Assembly: GCA_038503075.1 (NCBI GenBank)
Contig: JBCAML010000007.1
Coordinates: forward strand, 558,001-622,000
DNA length: 64,000 nt
Direction of reading: 5' to 3'
Source of the DNA: Gyromitra esculenta
Taxonomy: Eukaryota > Ascomycota > Pezizomycetes > Pezizales > Discinaceae
Numbering within the stretch: position 1 is the first letter of the stretch; each line of letters starts with the position of its first letter. Positions 34,576-44,639 of this stretch are shown here, piece by piece. The notes beneath the pieces were generated by a model. It was given only the letters and a program-made list of their open reading frames with translations. It searched no databases and was not told the origin of the DNA. The position numbers were made by a program, and so were the translations under genes.

Positions 34576-34987
34576 ATCTCAAGGAGCGGGATTCCCGTCA
34601 AGCTCTCAGGTATCCCCCGAGATAAGCAGTGCTACTTGAACGAGAAACCGACGACAGGAGAATGTGCGAAGATTCTACAGGCTCTACTAATGGTTCGAGT
34701 TATGATGACTCGAAGACGGCGACGGCGAAAGATTACGAGGTGTAATCTAAGGTTGTATTTGTAAGATACAGTGAATGTACAATAGAAGACGTTGCTTAAA
34801 GAAAGAAGAAGGAAAAGTACAACAAGAGGGGAAATCCCTTCGCTTATATACCACATTCCAACCTTTTCGATGACAAAGACATGACTCATTGTAACGAGAA
34901 CCTCATAGAAACACAAAGAACAACAACAGAACCCGGCAACCATATATCCATATACCTAATCGATCAACATAACATCCATCCATGAAA
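34576..34987 (-). repeat. G1-M 5' LTR (412 bp)
   Basis: Minus-strand TTTCATGGATGG...CCTTGAGAT. The primer site ACGTTGCTT lies directly downstream (34566-34574 on the plus strand as AAGCAACGT), with AAGG at 34988-34991 outside. TATA region and AAGCAACGT block are both intact. It is nearly identical to the 3' LTR copies at 8728 and 15716. Confidence 0.88.
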
Positions 34988-35390
34988 AAGGAACAATAAC
35001 GAAATACGACAACCATATACCCATGTACCTAACTGACCAATGAAACAACCATCCATGAAAGATTCATAACCGAACATAACCGAAAAACAACAACATTATT
35101 ACTGAAAGAGATCCATGACTCATTACAACCTTTCTAACTGAACCCTAACCCATTACTTGACTTCATCCGTGAAAAGAAGACATTGCTTAAAGAAAGAAAA
35201 AGAAAAAGTGCAACAAGAGGGGAAAGCCCTTCACTTATATACCTGTTATCCAATCCTTCGATGACAAACATATGACTCATTGTAAGTGGAAATCGAAGGG
35301 AACACAAAGAACAACTATAACACCTGACAACCATATACCCATGTACCTATCCGACCAACGAAACAACCATCCATGAATGAAGAGCCCCAG
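34988..35390 (-). repeat. G1-family LTR fragments
   Basis: Two partial minus-strand G1 LTR pieces: a short U3 end (about 35010-35060) and a longer U3 with TATA region (about 35165-35378; TATATACCTG, GACTCATTG, AACCATCCATGAA). These mark the right edge of the LTR cluster. Confidence 0.6.
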
Positions 35391-35998
35391 AGAACGGTTA
35401 CCTGTTCTGCTATTTGGGCTACTGTCTTGCTCTGCTATTTGCGTCCCTTTTTTTAAAAAACAGAGATAAAACTATTATATAAACTACCAACTTAAGTTTT
35501 TGGCACCTTTAACTTCCATATAATATCCTCAGTATTATATCAATCACCTGTTACTTGCTGATAGCCTGTATCTATCTTGGTTGTTGAGATTTTTTGATTT
35601 TGATTGATTTCTAGTATCACTATCTTTTGGTGTGTAGCGCTTACTAAGCGAATCACCATCACTTTTGAATAGGGACTGTACATACGGTACGTGTAGGTGG
35701 GTGTTACCAACCGTAGGCGAATCACCGTATGGTATGGCACTGTCCGGCTTGGCCTACAGCTGAAACTTATGCTTTGGTTATACGCTGGTTGCCTGAAAGT
35801 AAGAGCTTAGAGTAATTTATTGGCGGATATCTATCGAAAAAAGAAATATAGTCAACTACCTAGCTCGATTTATATCGCCCACTTCGCCCTTCCAAAGAAG
35901 TCTCGTCCAGTTCCCTTTGTTCAACAGCTATAACCGAGCATCCTCTCTCTAATACTCGATACTTATATCACAAATCCGCCAAAATTCCCACTAGAAAT
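35391..35998. other. Intergenic; upstream region of the ISG12-like gene
   Basis: AT-rich, no coding signal. 35650-35686 is an inverted copy of 2209-2245 (GCGAATCACCATCACTTTTG...), so a small repeat flanks both sides of the LTR cluster. A second GCGAATCACC occurs at about 35712. The ISG12-like gene promoter should lie in 35800-35998. Confidence 0.45.
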
Positions 35999-36777
35999 AT
36001 GGGATTTTTCGGTAAGAGCATCAAGTCATAAGTCACCTTTACTATTTTTCACATCAAAGCTAGTGGCAAGATTACTTGCCATGATGATTTGGAGTCCAGT
36101 GCTGGGGAAAACAATTAACTAAACATATCTCTACATAGACACTATTATTACTCAGGCAGATGCTGCATACGCCACAACAAAGAAATATGCTCAAGACCAT
36201 CCCCGTATCAGTCAAACATTCGCCATCGGAGTCGGTGGAGTTATTGCGCCTGTGTTGATTGTGCCAATTTTGGGAGTTGCAGGGTTTGGTGCTGGGGGAG
36301 TAGTAGCTGGTAGGACCAATTGAATGCGATTATCGTCATATCCATACGTACATGAGTTAGAATAATCGGGACTGATTGAAATCAGGTAGCTTCGCTGCTG
36401 GTATACAAGGCAGTTCAGTGGCAGCTGGTAGCATTTTTGCATTTTGCCAGAGTGCAGCAATGGGTGGATATGGAGCGGCGGCATTGAGCGCGATTGGCAC
36501 GAGTTCTGGTATTTTGGCTAGCGGGGCTGCGGCTGCAGCTGGAATCAATGCAGCTGCGGGGGGCAATGAAGGTGATGATAACGAAGATGGCTGCGGCCAA
36601 AATCCCACAGACCCCAAAACCCTCCCCAGTGATAACAGCAACGGAGCCGACAGTAGCCAAGACTCTGATGAGAGTGACTCTAATGATGACACTTTCGAGC
36701 AAATTGTCGCGAGGGTAAGGGCAAGAAGGGAGTCAAGGAATGGAACTTATACGCCAGATACGACTCTTTCAAGTTGA
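35999..36777 (+). CDS. ISG12/IFI27 (6-16) family small membrane protein, 3 exons
   Basis: Model: exons 35999-36011, 36160-36309, 36386-36777; introns 148 and 76 bp with GTAAGA/CAG and GTAGGA/CAG. The product is 184 aa. Residues 24-55 form a Gly-rich hydrophobic segment (GVGGVIAPVLIVPILGVAGF), followed by the family core G-S-F-A-A-G-I-Q...G-S-I-F-A-F-C-Q-S-A-A-M-G-G-Y-G and a Gly/Ala-rich helix to about residue 112. Residues 115-160 are a strongly acidic Asp/Ser/Glu tail, followed by a basic end. In animals this family is interferon-induced and sits in mitochondrial or nuclear membranes. Its role in fungi is not established, and I infer only a small integral membrane protein. The five-codon first exon is the least certain part; it is chosen because it restores the frame at an ATG. 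Confidence 0.75.
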
Positions 36778-37220
36778 TCTGAGTTAATACATGTAACTTG
36801 AGGGGGAGGGACTTGGGACGACTACATGTACCTATTACAATATATGAAGGGACACGAAAATATCTAGTTGACATACGTGTATCTGTGCTTTAAGGAATAC
36901 TCTACTTTGGCTTTCTTTAATCCGAACAACGAAAGGAAGAACTCGCAAAGGCTCTTTTACTTCTCGAATGCCTAGTGCATTGAAGGTCACCCGACCCGAT
37001 GATCTACACTACATATCCGTATGATCAAGCTTGTTGGCCCACCTAGCATAAATATCTGTGGGTTGCTCCTGTTACGTTTGAATTCTCAGGAACTTCTCTC
37101 CTCATCGTCACTCAGCTCACGTCCCGTCTTCTCCCTGCTTTAAGTTTCCCAACATCGAAATAGCTATCTTTTCCTCGGAGGCCAGTAGATTTATCTTCTA
37201 CAAAACTGTCTAGACTAAGC

Positions 37221-38030
37221 ATGGTTCATATTCTCATCCGCCAATCTGTTCATGATACCTCTCTGAGAGATATCTTTGTAGTTAGCAAGCAAGGCCTCGA
37301 AGGAAAGGTGGAACGCAATATATCAGATGCCTTTGCCATTGAGCGGAGGAAGCAGAAAGAAATTTCCGGCGTCCATCTCGGAGATACTTCAAGTTACATT
37401 CAGAGACTCCCCAAGACGTCAATTGAGCCACATTTCGTCGTCGAATTTGAGGATCTCGGCACCAAGTATGTGCTGGTGCACGAAAACGGGGTTACCCAGT
37501 GGTACTTTGATAACAATTACACAGCCGATGGCTTTATGGGCGTGCCGCCCAATGCTCCCATCTGTCATCACGGATTCTTCGACCAGGATTTGGTCCCAGT
37601 CACGATTGATACTGTCAAAGATCTCCTCGCTCTACATAGCATACTTGGGCTCTATCTTCCTTGCAAAGGTCAACCTACTCACAAGCACTTCGTGATCCAC
37701 ATCTACTTGAAGCTCGACATAGCGATGTGTGGCCCCACAGGCGCCGACACTAAATACATGTCGATTGCAACATGCGAACATACAGCCCTGAAGGATCTCT
37801 TTCGAGGTGCAGGAGGGAAAGCGGCTGCAAAGGACGAACACCTACTCAGAAACTTCAGCTGGGGGGATACCCAAAAAGGAAAGCGCCAGAACGTTTTAAT
37901 GACGGGAACACCGTTCTCATATGGTGTTGCTAAGGGAAGCGATATAACGGTGAACAAGTGTGGCTGGGCTCCGGATGACGGCGTGGTATGGTTGTACCCA
38001 TGTAAGTTAACCAAGGTCAAAAAATCTTAA
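37221..38030 (+). CDS. Unrecognised intronless protein (269 aa)
   Basis: Single open frame with good fungal-type coding character (fully open for 810 bp, balanced amino acids). ATG at 37221 has an AAGC upstream context and is the first Met. I do not recognise a family. Visible features: no signal peptide or membrane segment; an N-terminal mixed region with a likely helix (residues 33-55, Lys/Arg/Glu-rich); W-Y-F-D-N-N-Y near residue 94; several His/Cys (C-H-H-G near 113, Y-L-K-L-D-I-A-M-C near 165, C-E-H-T near 183), which are scattered rather than a clear finger; and a Lys-rich end (KLTKVKKS). The intergenic distance to the ISG12-like gene is about 440 bp on the same strand. It could be a lineage-specific gene. 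A protein search would settle whether relatives exist. Confidence 0.7.
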   Translation: MVHILIRQSVHDTSLRDIFVVSKQGLEGKVERNISDAFAIERRKQKEISGVHLGDTSSYIQRLPKTSIEPHFVVEFEDLGTKYVLVHENGVTQWYFDNNYTADGFMGVPPNAPICHHGFFDQDLVPVTIDTVKDLLALHSILGLYLPCKGQPTHKHFVIHIYLKLDIAMCGPTGADTKYMSIATCEHTALKDLFRGAGGKAAAKDEHLLRNFSWGDTQKGKRQNVLMTGTPFSYGVAKGSDITVNKCGWAPDDGVVWLYPCKLTKVKKS

Positions 38031-38873
38031 TCCTAAGTGTCTCCACTGGATGGAGCATTCTTGATACAGCGAGGCTTAAAGACAAATCCGTTGGTGGAAT
38101 GGCTCTGCTCTGGAGGAAGACAGAAAGTTACCTGGGAAATTTGAATTTCTTGGCAATGTCGGAAGTTTTTGTTCTTAGGCATGTGTTTTTGCGAGGTAAC
38201 TTTATACGGGATCCAAGGAAGGATCGATAGAACAAAATAAAAGATATTCTATCTTCGTTAACATTGTTTAACCTCTAGGGTACAATATTTTTCACACGCA
38301 TTAAATTAACTCAACAAGTGCAAAAGCTCTCGCTTTAAGGGTAAGCGAGAAGAAAATAGGAAGAATGAAAGAATGAAGCTCCTATTGCCACAGACCCGGA
38401 TTTTAGCTCTTATTCATTCTTTTTAGTCGATCGTTTTGTTGTCTTGAAATTACATACACATATTATATCGTTCATAGTAACGGCAGCTCAGTGGAGTTCT
38501 CCTTAATTCTCATATTTCATACTTGTCCCACCTATTTCTGCCCAAGATTTCTATTACTTTTCACACTTTGATTAAATCTCTTCAAAATTCCCCCGGCATC
38601 GCATTACTACCAACATGTACACCTAATTCGTCAAAAATGATTTACCTATCTCTTTATTCTTGGCAATCAATCTGTCTTCAATTCCTCCCTCATACTCTAA
38701 TTGTTTAATTCTCTGCAGGCTGGCAGCGCGCCCCTGTCTATATACAAGTATATACCCTTCTAGAACCTCCCGGGTATTCGTGGACTCGGGCCTATGTCTC
38801 TCACTAATTGGCGTCCCCAGCCTTCTTCGAAGGCTTCCCTAGAGAACCCCCATATTAGGAAGCTTCTCCAACA
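38031..38873. other. Intergenic, no gene
   Basis: 3' flank of the preceding gene (AATAAA-like AATAAAAGAT near 38237) and AT-rich sequence without open frames of interest. 38858-38878 ends in TCCAACACTAAC, the same 12 bases found at the right edge of the solo LTR, so an older LTR end may precede it. Confidence 0.5.
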
Positions 38874-38878
38874 CTAAC

Positions 38879-39122
38879 TGTTGAATAGAATGATTATTCG
38901 TGGTATTTAGTGAAGAGAGAGAGAGAGAAAACATAATAGAAGAACGGGCATAGAGCCCCGTATATATACTCCTAATAGAGCCATATAAACCGGTTTATGG
39001 CGGGTTCTTTGGGTGCCGAATAGATCGGCCCGAACAACCCCCATTAGTGAGAACCGGTATCCCGAAAGATGACACACACTGAAACACTAGGAAGCCTATA
39101 GATATATATCATATATCCAACA
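38879..39122. repeat. Solo LTR, 244 bp, CTAAC target duplication
   Basis: Begins TGTTGAATAG and ends ATATCCAACA (inverted TGTTG/CAACA termini). It is flanked by CTAAC at 38874-38878 and 39123-39127. Contains an AG-dinucleotide run and TATATATACTCC. Terminal sequences of this type are usual for Copia-class LTRs, but the class cannot be settled without an internal region. It lies about 110 bp beyond the ILV1 stop codon. Confidence 0.8.
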
Positions 39123-39234
39123 CTAACCCATTGTGTATGACGAGTGATATTTCATGAGTTTAAACACTGTTCAAATTTTCCTGGGTGCCCATATTGCAAC
39201 TTAAGATCGATTCTACTGCGAGGTGCTTTAGTGC

Positions 39235-41246
39235 TTACACAGATGGCTTCCCCTCGGCGGTCATGAATTTTCTATATACGAGGTTCTCTGTCTCGTCGAC
39301 GAACGGGTATTCCAATTGCACCAGGAATGTTTCCAAATCCCCGCGTTTCCCTGGTGGTACCTGGATACCTGCTAGAACCTTTCCGACGTCTTCATCATAA
39401 CTCACGTTAGTAAAGATAATACGCCCTGAAGTAAGTAGATAAATATTGCAGAACTAACCTCCGCCATGGTTTCGGTAGTGAAAGAGTGAGATGTTAAATT
39501 CGGGTCTGAGGAGTTCCAAAAACTTCGACAAAGCTCCAGGGCGTTCAGGAAACTCTAAAAGAAGCAATTTTGTTAGATATTGCTATCGTTTTCAACACTC
39601 ACAAAGTCACTGATATTACTCACCAAACCGATATACTCGCTCCTCCTCTGCACGTCCACTTGGCATCCTCCCTCCAACCAGATACCTCGCATGACTCTTC
39701 GCAAATTCATCTCCACTGATATCTACCCCCTCAAATCCTTTCGTCGCAAATGCTTCTAGGATCTCCGGAATCTCCTGGTCCCGATTCCGTACAAGTATAC
39801 TCATAAAGATACTTGCATGGTCACCATCCCCGAAACGGTATGAGAATTCGGTTACTTGCCGGGGAAGGATGCACTGCATCATCTCGTAAAATACTTTTGG
39901 CTTGTCGGGGACAATCACCGAAAGAAGGACCTCGTTACCTTCTCCGAGACGTGCGCGCTCAGCGACGAAACGAAGTCTATCAAAATCCATATTGGCGCCA
40001 GAGAGGATACAGACTAAGGAGTCGGTGGGCGAAGTAGCGGGATTAAGCGCAGCGTATTTTTTCATGCCAGCTACGGCGAGGGCACCAGCGGGCTCAACAA
40101 TAGAGCGGGTATCTGTAATACGTTAGGAATTTTTTGGGAGCCGTCCTCGTATGACTGATAGCAACAAACCTTGGAAAACGTCTTTGATAGCAGCGCAAAT
40201 CTCATCGGTAGAGACTTCAATAATTTCATCGACACACTCCTTACACAGCCTGAAAGTTTCCTCGCCTACCACCTTCACAGCTGCACCATCGGCGAACAGC
40301 CCCACCTCCTTCAATGTAACTCTCTCACCCGCCCGTAGCGATTCCACCATCGCGTTCGCATCGTACGTTTCTACGCCAATGATCTTGATATGTGGTGCAA
40401 GACGCTTGATGTAGACGCCAATCCCCGCAATCAGGCCCCCACCGCCAATGCAGCAAAATACTGCCTTTAAATCAGCGATATTACATTGGCGTATGATTTC
40501 CATTGCAATGGTGCCTTGACCAGCAATCACGTACGGATCATCGAAGGGATGAACATTTGTGAGTCCGTGTTTGGTTTCGAGCCTTTTACACTCTTCTTTA
40601 GCGGCGTCAAAGTCATTGCCAAAGAGAACGATCTTAGAGCCAAGACGGGAGACGTTGGCGGTTTTAATGGAGGGAGTTGCTAGTGGCATTACTATAGTTG
40701 CAGGAATACCAAGGTGTTTGGCCGAGAAGGCGACGCCTTGGGCGTGGTTTCCTACGATTTCCCCCCACCATCAATAATCTATCCGCATATTTTCCAGGGT
40801 TGTAGACTACTCTAAAGAGGCGTACCTGCCGAGCAAGCAATAACACCCTTCCATCGGTCCTCGGCCGGCAAATGCGCCATCTTGTTATATGCCCCGCGTA
40901 CTTTGAAGCTGAACACTGGTTGGAGGTCCTCACGCTTCATGAGGACCTTGTATCCTAGGCGGTTGGTTAAGTTGATAGCTGATGTGACTGGGGTCTCTTT
41001 GATGACATCGTAGACCCGCGATGTGAGGATGAGTCTTAGATACTGCGATTCAGGGAGCAGAATTAGCAAACCAGTTGTCCCTCCCGAAATTCAATGTTTT
41101 GCGAGACTTACATCTGGAACACCATCTCTAGTCTTGAATTCGGAAGGAATGGAGGCTCGATCAATGGGGTCCTTGTTGATTTTGTCTGAGACGGTTGAGC
41201 TGTATTCGGTGAGGCCATTGACACGGGGTTCCATTCCTGAAGCCAT
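39235..41246 (-). CDS. ILV1: Threonine deaminase (threonine ammonia-lyase), 6 exons
   Basis: Model: complement of 39235-39389, 39459-39554, 39624-40112, 40170-40751, 40826-41042, 41112-41246; introns 57-74 bp, GT-AG, all phases consistent; 557 aa. Catalyses L-threonine to 2-oxobutanoate and ammonia, the first committed step of isoleucine synthesis. The PLP-binding lysine is K92 ([11 protein letters not shown]). Phosphate-binding [19 protein letters not shown] and [10 protein letters not shown] motifs are present. The C-terminal 200 residues form two ACT-like regulatory regions ([11 protein letters not shown]...; [16 protein letters not shown]...; [20 protein letters not shown]), expected to bind isoleucine and valine. 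Length fits the fungal enzyme. The modelled N-terminus ([11 protein letters not shown]) lacks a basic mitochondrial presequence, which is odd for this enzyme, so an upstream exon cannot be excluded. Divergent from RCF1. Confidence 0.93.
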
Positions 41247-41821
41247 TTTGCGGAAACCTATGAGGATGGAGAGGAGAGAGAGAGAGATCGCGGGGTCAAC
41301 TGAGAGTCACCCCACCAGCACCCTCGGAAAAATTATTTATCCTCACTATAATTCTCACTCGTCCACAGGAGCCACAGGAGCCACAGCTCCACCATTTATC
41401 TACTTGCGTATCTTCATGGGCAATACTTACACTCATCTACATGTACATTTACAATTTTAAGCTGACTCTTCGCTCTAACGTCTGCCCTGTCAACCCGATC
41501 GCCATCTCTCCCGTCCTAGATAACTAATGTATTCCAGGAATAGAAAGGAATACCGAAAAGACTTGCGACAAAAGTCTAGCTCTCATCTGCATGGCGAACG
41601 CAGGGACTCTTCGCTATATTTGACCTTGCACATAACATAGCCACCATTGGTCTCTTTCCTCTCCCCGCTTACTGCATGTGACGTCGTGCGGCTCTGTTCA
41701 CCCCTCTAGATCCTACATACCACACATATTATGACATTACCACTTCGACATCAATCTCCAACTCGCCCATAAACTATTGCTGCTGCTACTATTGTTCCTG
41801 GATTGAAACCCCACAATTGCC
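41247..41821. promoter_or_regulatory. Divergent intergenic region between ILV1 and RCF1
   Basis: 575 bp shared upstream region. A pyrimidine/purine-rich tract (GAGAGAGAG, 41274-41288) lies just upstream of the ILV1 ATG, and GCTGCTGCTAC lies upstream of RCF1. One TGACGTCGTGC motif at about 41679 resembles a CRE/ATF-type site, and TGACTCT at 41463 resembles a Gcn4/CPC1 site on the ILV1 side. These are motif guesses only. Confidence 0.35.
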
Positions 41822-42556
41822 ATGTCGTCTCGTCCTCTTCCGTCGTCCTTCGACGACGATAAGTCTGTGTCCACTGTCAGTGACATTTCTAGGAACTGAA
41901 CTGACCTCCTCAGGGACTTCCTCGAAGAAAGCCGTTGGTCAAAGTTCAGTCGTCGTCTCAAAGCGGAACCATTGATCCCTTTGGGTTCGTGCTCACCCCT
42001 AATTCCTATCATATCATTTATTTTCCTCCCTATCACATCGTCATCCGCAATATCTCGAGTAAGAACAATAATAATAGTAATAGTAATACCTCACGCAATA
42101 CTGACCTAGTTCACAATCCCCTGCTGCAGGTTGTGCGTTAACATGTTACGCCCTCTATCAAGCCACTCGTTCGATAAAAGTTGGCGACAAAGCTAGAACC
42201 AATCGCATGTTCCGCGCCCGTATCTATGCCCAAGGTTTCACTCTGGCTGCAATGCTCGGTGGGTCAATATACTACAAGAAGCAGCGCGATGAGCAAAAGG
42301 AGGTGGATACGGTTGTTGCCGAGAAGAAGGCGAAGGAGAAACAGGCGGCGTGGATCAGGGAATTGGAAATCAGGGACAAGGAAGACCAAGAGGTATAGTA
42401 TACCCTCGATTACGTTTCTATTACCAGTAGTGAATGAGCTACTTAGTTATTCAATAGCAACGGGAGAGGAATAAGCGCTATGCAGAGCGTAAGAGAGAAG
42501 CCCGCCGTGCTATTGCTTCTCAGGAAGCTGAAGACGACGCAAGGGATAAACCTTAA
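41822..42556 (+). CDS. RCF1: Respiratory supercomplex factor 1 (HIG1 domain), 4 exons
   Basis: Model: 41822-41868, 41914-41984, 42130-42392, 42458-42556; introns 45, 145 and 65 bp; 159 aa. Rcf1 is an inner mitochondrial membrane protein that associates with cytochrome c oxidase and stabilises III-IV supercomplexes. The N-terminus P-L-P-S-S-F-D is the usual Rcf1 start. It is followed by [12 protein letters not shown], the first membrane helix (about 42-58), the matrix loop [24 protein letters not shown] and the second helix ([12 protein letters not shown]). The C-terminal half is a charged coiled coil. The first intron is short with a weak GTCCAC donor, chosen because it alone joins the frames. 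A LINE has inserted 170 bp beyond the stop, probably within or near the 3' UTR. Confidence 0.9.
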
Positions 42557-42849
42557 CCAAGGAGACGCATCCATTCAACAGGAATCCATATACGAAGGAA
42601 TCCAGGGCTGGAATGTATATAATTCTCACCACAGAATTGCACCGACCATATATATAGTATTTTATGTTTACTCACGTCGTTTTTCTTCCATATATATACC
42701 TTTGAATGATTATCACTACCAAGATCATGCTCCGTCTCCTCTACACAATTTTTTCTGAAAAACACCTTCCTATTCGGGAAAGCCAACCTTCTCGCAAAAC
42801 TCAAAATACCATCTTAGCTCTCTAAAAACCAGCTTCACCGTAGCATTAG

Positions 42850-44225
42850 TGATGACTGATTCGTCAACCTTCTCGCCCTTTATCGGTGGCAGAAATCTTT
42901 CTACCACCTCTTTCCTTCCACCAGTCTCCTCTGCTCCATCCAGAGCCAATTCCCCTGCTAGACCTTCAACACCAACTCTCATCCCATCCGGCGTTTTGAC
43001 CGGAATTCAAGAGCTTCTAAACAAGCTCATCTCACAATCTCCACTTGGACAAACGGGTATTGCTCCCATCTTTGAAGATGTAGCACTAGCCGACCCTTAG
43101 AAGCCATCCTCATTCGTTGGCCATCAATACAACTCACCTCCTTTCATCCATGGACGCTCGACTTTCCAAAATGGAAGAAATTCTCTTCAACCCCATCAAT
43201 TGGGACCCAATCGCAAAACCCCATCCAACTAAACCAAATCCAGCTATCTCAAATCGACGGACAAGTGTCTTCTTCTCAAGCCAAACGTTCTTGAACAATC
43301 AGTCCCGCTCCACCTCCCGTAGAAAGGAAAAAACCTTTGCCGAGCGTAAATCTGCACCCGCAAATGACACAAAGAACTGCGCGCACCAAAGCGATCTGAA
43401 ACAACCCAAAAAAGCAGGAAAAAGCCGCCCGCCTTCCAACTGAAAGACGTTTTTGCTTCTCGCTCCAACGCCCATTTCTTGAATCTTTGTTATTGCGCAT
43501 CACTTCGTTGCGGTTGGACGTCTTTCTGACGCCCGGTCCCCAATTCATACTCGCCTCTATCCGTTCTTGTTAACGATCGAGAACTATTACATTCACCGCA
43601 AACCCTTTTACTCCTGCCTCCGCATTTATTCCCTACTTCGCCGCTATTCTAAAAACCCTCAACGAAACATGTCCCATTGGCGACAACCCATTCAACCCCG
43701 TCGAACTGCGCCAATGATGTTAACGTAGTAATCCACAACATTCCCACCTTTGCACTACGGAAGAAGCGAAAGAACCGAGTTCACGCTATCTGAAGCCATC
43801 CTCTACGCCGCCGACGTACAAATCACCGGCGCACGCTACCTCAAAACCGACGCCATCCGAAAGAATAAAAAAACTACTTCGTAGTAATCTTTCGATCGAT
43901 GATCAGCAAAAAATCGCTCATCAATTAAACTCTTTTCGCGACCACGCAAAACCAATCTCATGTGGTCAGCCTCTCAACCCAATGCAAGAAATCTTTGGGG
44001 CTTTGGCCATGCCACGGATGCAAATCACCCGACACTATCTGCCCTATCTGTTCAAACCACCATCCCCGCCATGTGAACACCGCCGTCCATCCCAACCTGC
44101 CCGGCGGCGGAAATAAAGCCATCATCAACTGCTGCGCAGATCTCCGTCCATCTGCATCAACTGTAACGGCAACCATACCGCTACGGACCTCCAATCGCCC
44201 ATGCGCGATTCGAGAAATCTAGTAT
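42850..44225 (+). pseudogene. LINE ORF1 (nucleic-acid-binding protein), broken
   Basis: Conceptual frames starting at MTDSSTFSPFIGG (42852) continue with shifts through a helical segment (SSMDARLSKMEEILFN, 43150) to a Cys/His-rich region at about 43970-44080 (C-H-G-C-K-S-P-D-T-I-C-P-I-C-S-N-H-H-P-R-H), which matches zinc knuckles at the end of LINE ORF1 proteins. Several stops and frameshifts lie between, so it is not functional. Confidence 0.6.
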
Positions 44226-44639
44226 TTCGTCAGCTGTACCACCTCCATGACACCTCCATGTCGAGCGAATAAATATGTCCCCGAAAAGAACAAACCTCTA
44301 CTTCACCCTCACCCTTTCACTATCGCAACACAATTGTGCTCAAAGATTTTTCATACCCTTTTCTCTCAATGCAAACCAACACCCTCAATCGTCGTCCAAG
44401 CCTTTATCTACGAACAACAAACCTCTACAAGCACCACGTTTTTTCTCTAATTATCTCCACACTTCTTCCAAAAAATTCGAGTTTGTTTTTACATTTCGAT
44501 ACACTTTATCAACAGCCACCAAGCGGAATTTTTAATTGAAGACCATTTTAGAGACGACATAATCTCGCTATGTCTCACCTTTAAAAATCCTATCTTCAAT
44601 TCCTCCTTTTATTCACTAAAAATTATAAACATCTACAAC

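Larger units (their letters stand above)
15716..34987 (-). mobile_element. G1-M: Ty3/Gypsy chromovirus, split by G1-P
   Basis: One minus-strand element in two halves. The right half has the 5' LTR (34576-34987), primer site (34566-34574), leader and gag (33272-34519). The left half has pol (16133-19787) and the 3' LTR (15716-16121). AAGG lies just outside each end (15712-15715 and 34988-34991), a likely 4-bp target duplication. The gag half stops and the pol half starts inside the loop of the same gag-pol hairpin, with the forward element G1-P between them, so G1-P inserted into G1-M. The pol half has an early TAA. Confidence 0.8.

Noticed and set aside
36357..36702. Minus-strand frames across the ISG12-like gene
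   Set aside because: Ala/Pro-rich products are the antisense of the Gly/Ala-rich core; the plus-strand spliced model has family similarity.
39390..39458. Alternative ILV1 splicing using acceptors nearer the donor (33- or 58-nt intron)
   Set aside because: The 33-nt intron is too short. The 58-nt one leaves only five bases after the TACTAAC branch site and the wrong frame. The 69-nt intron restores the conserved N-H-G-G-D-V-G-K-V.
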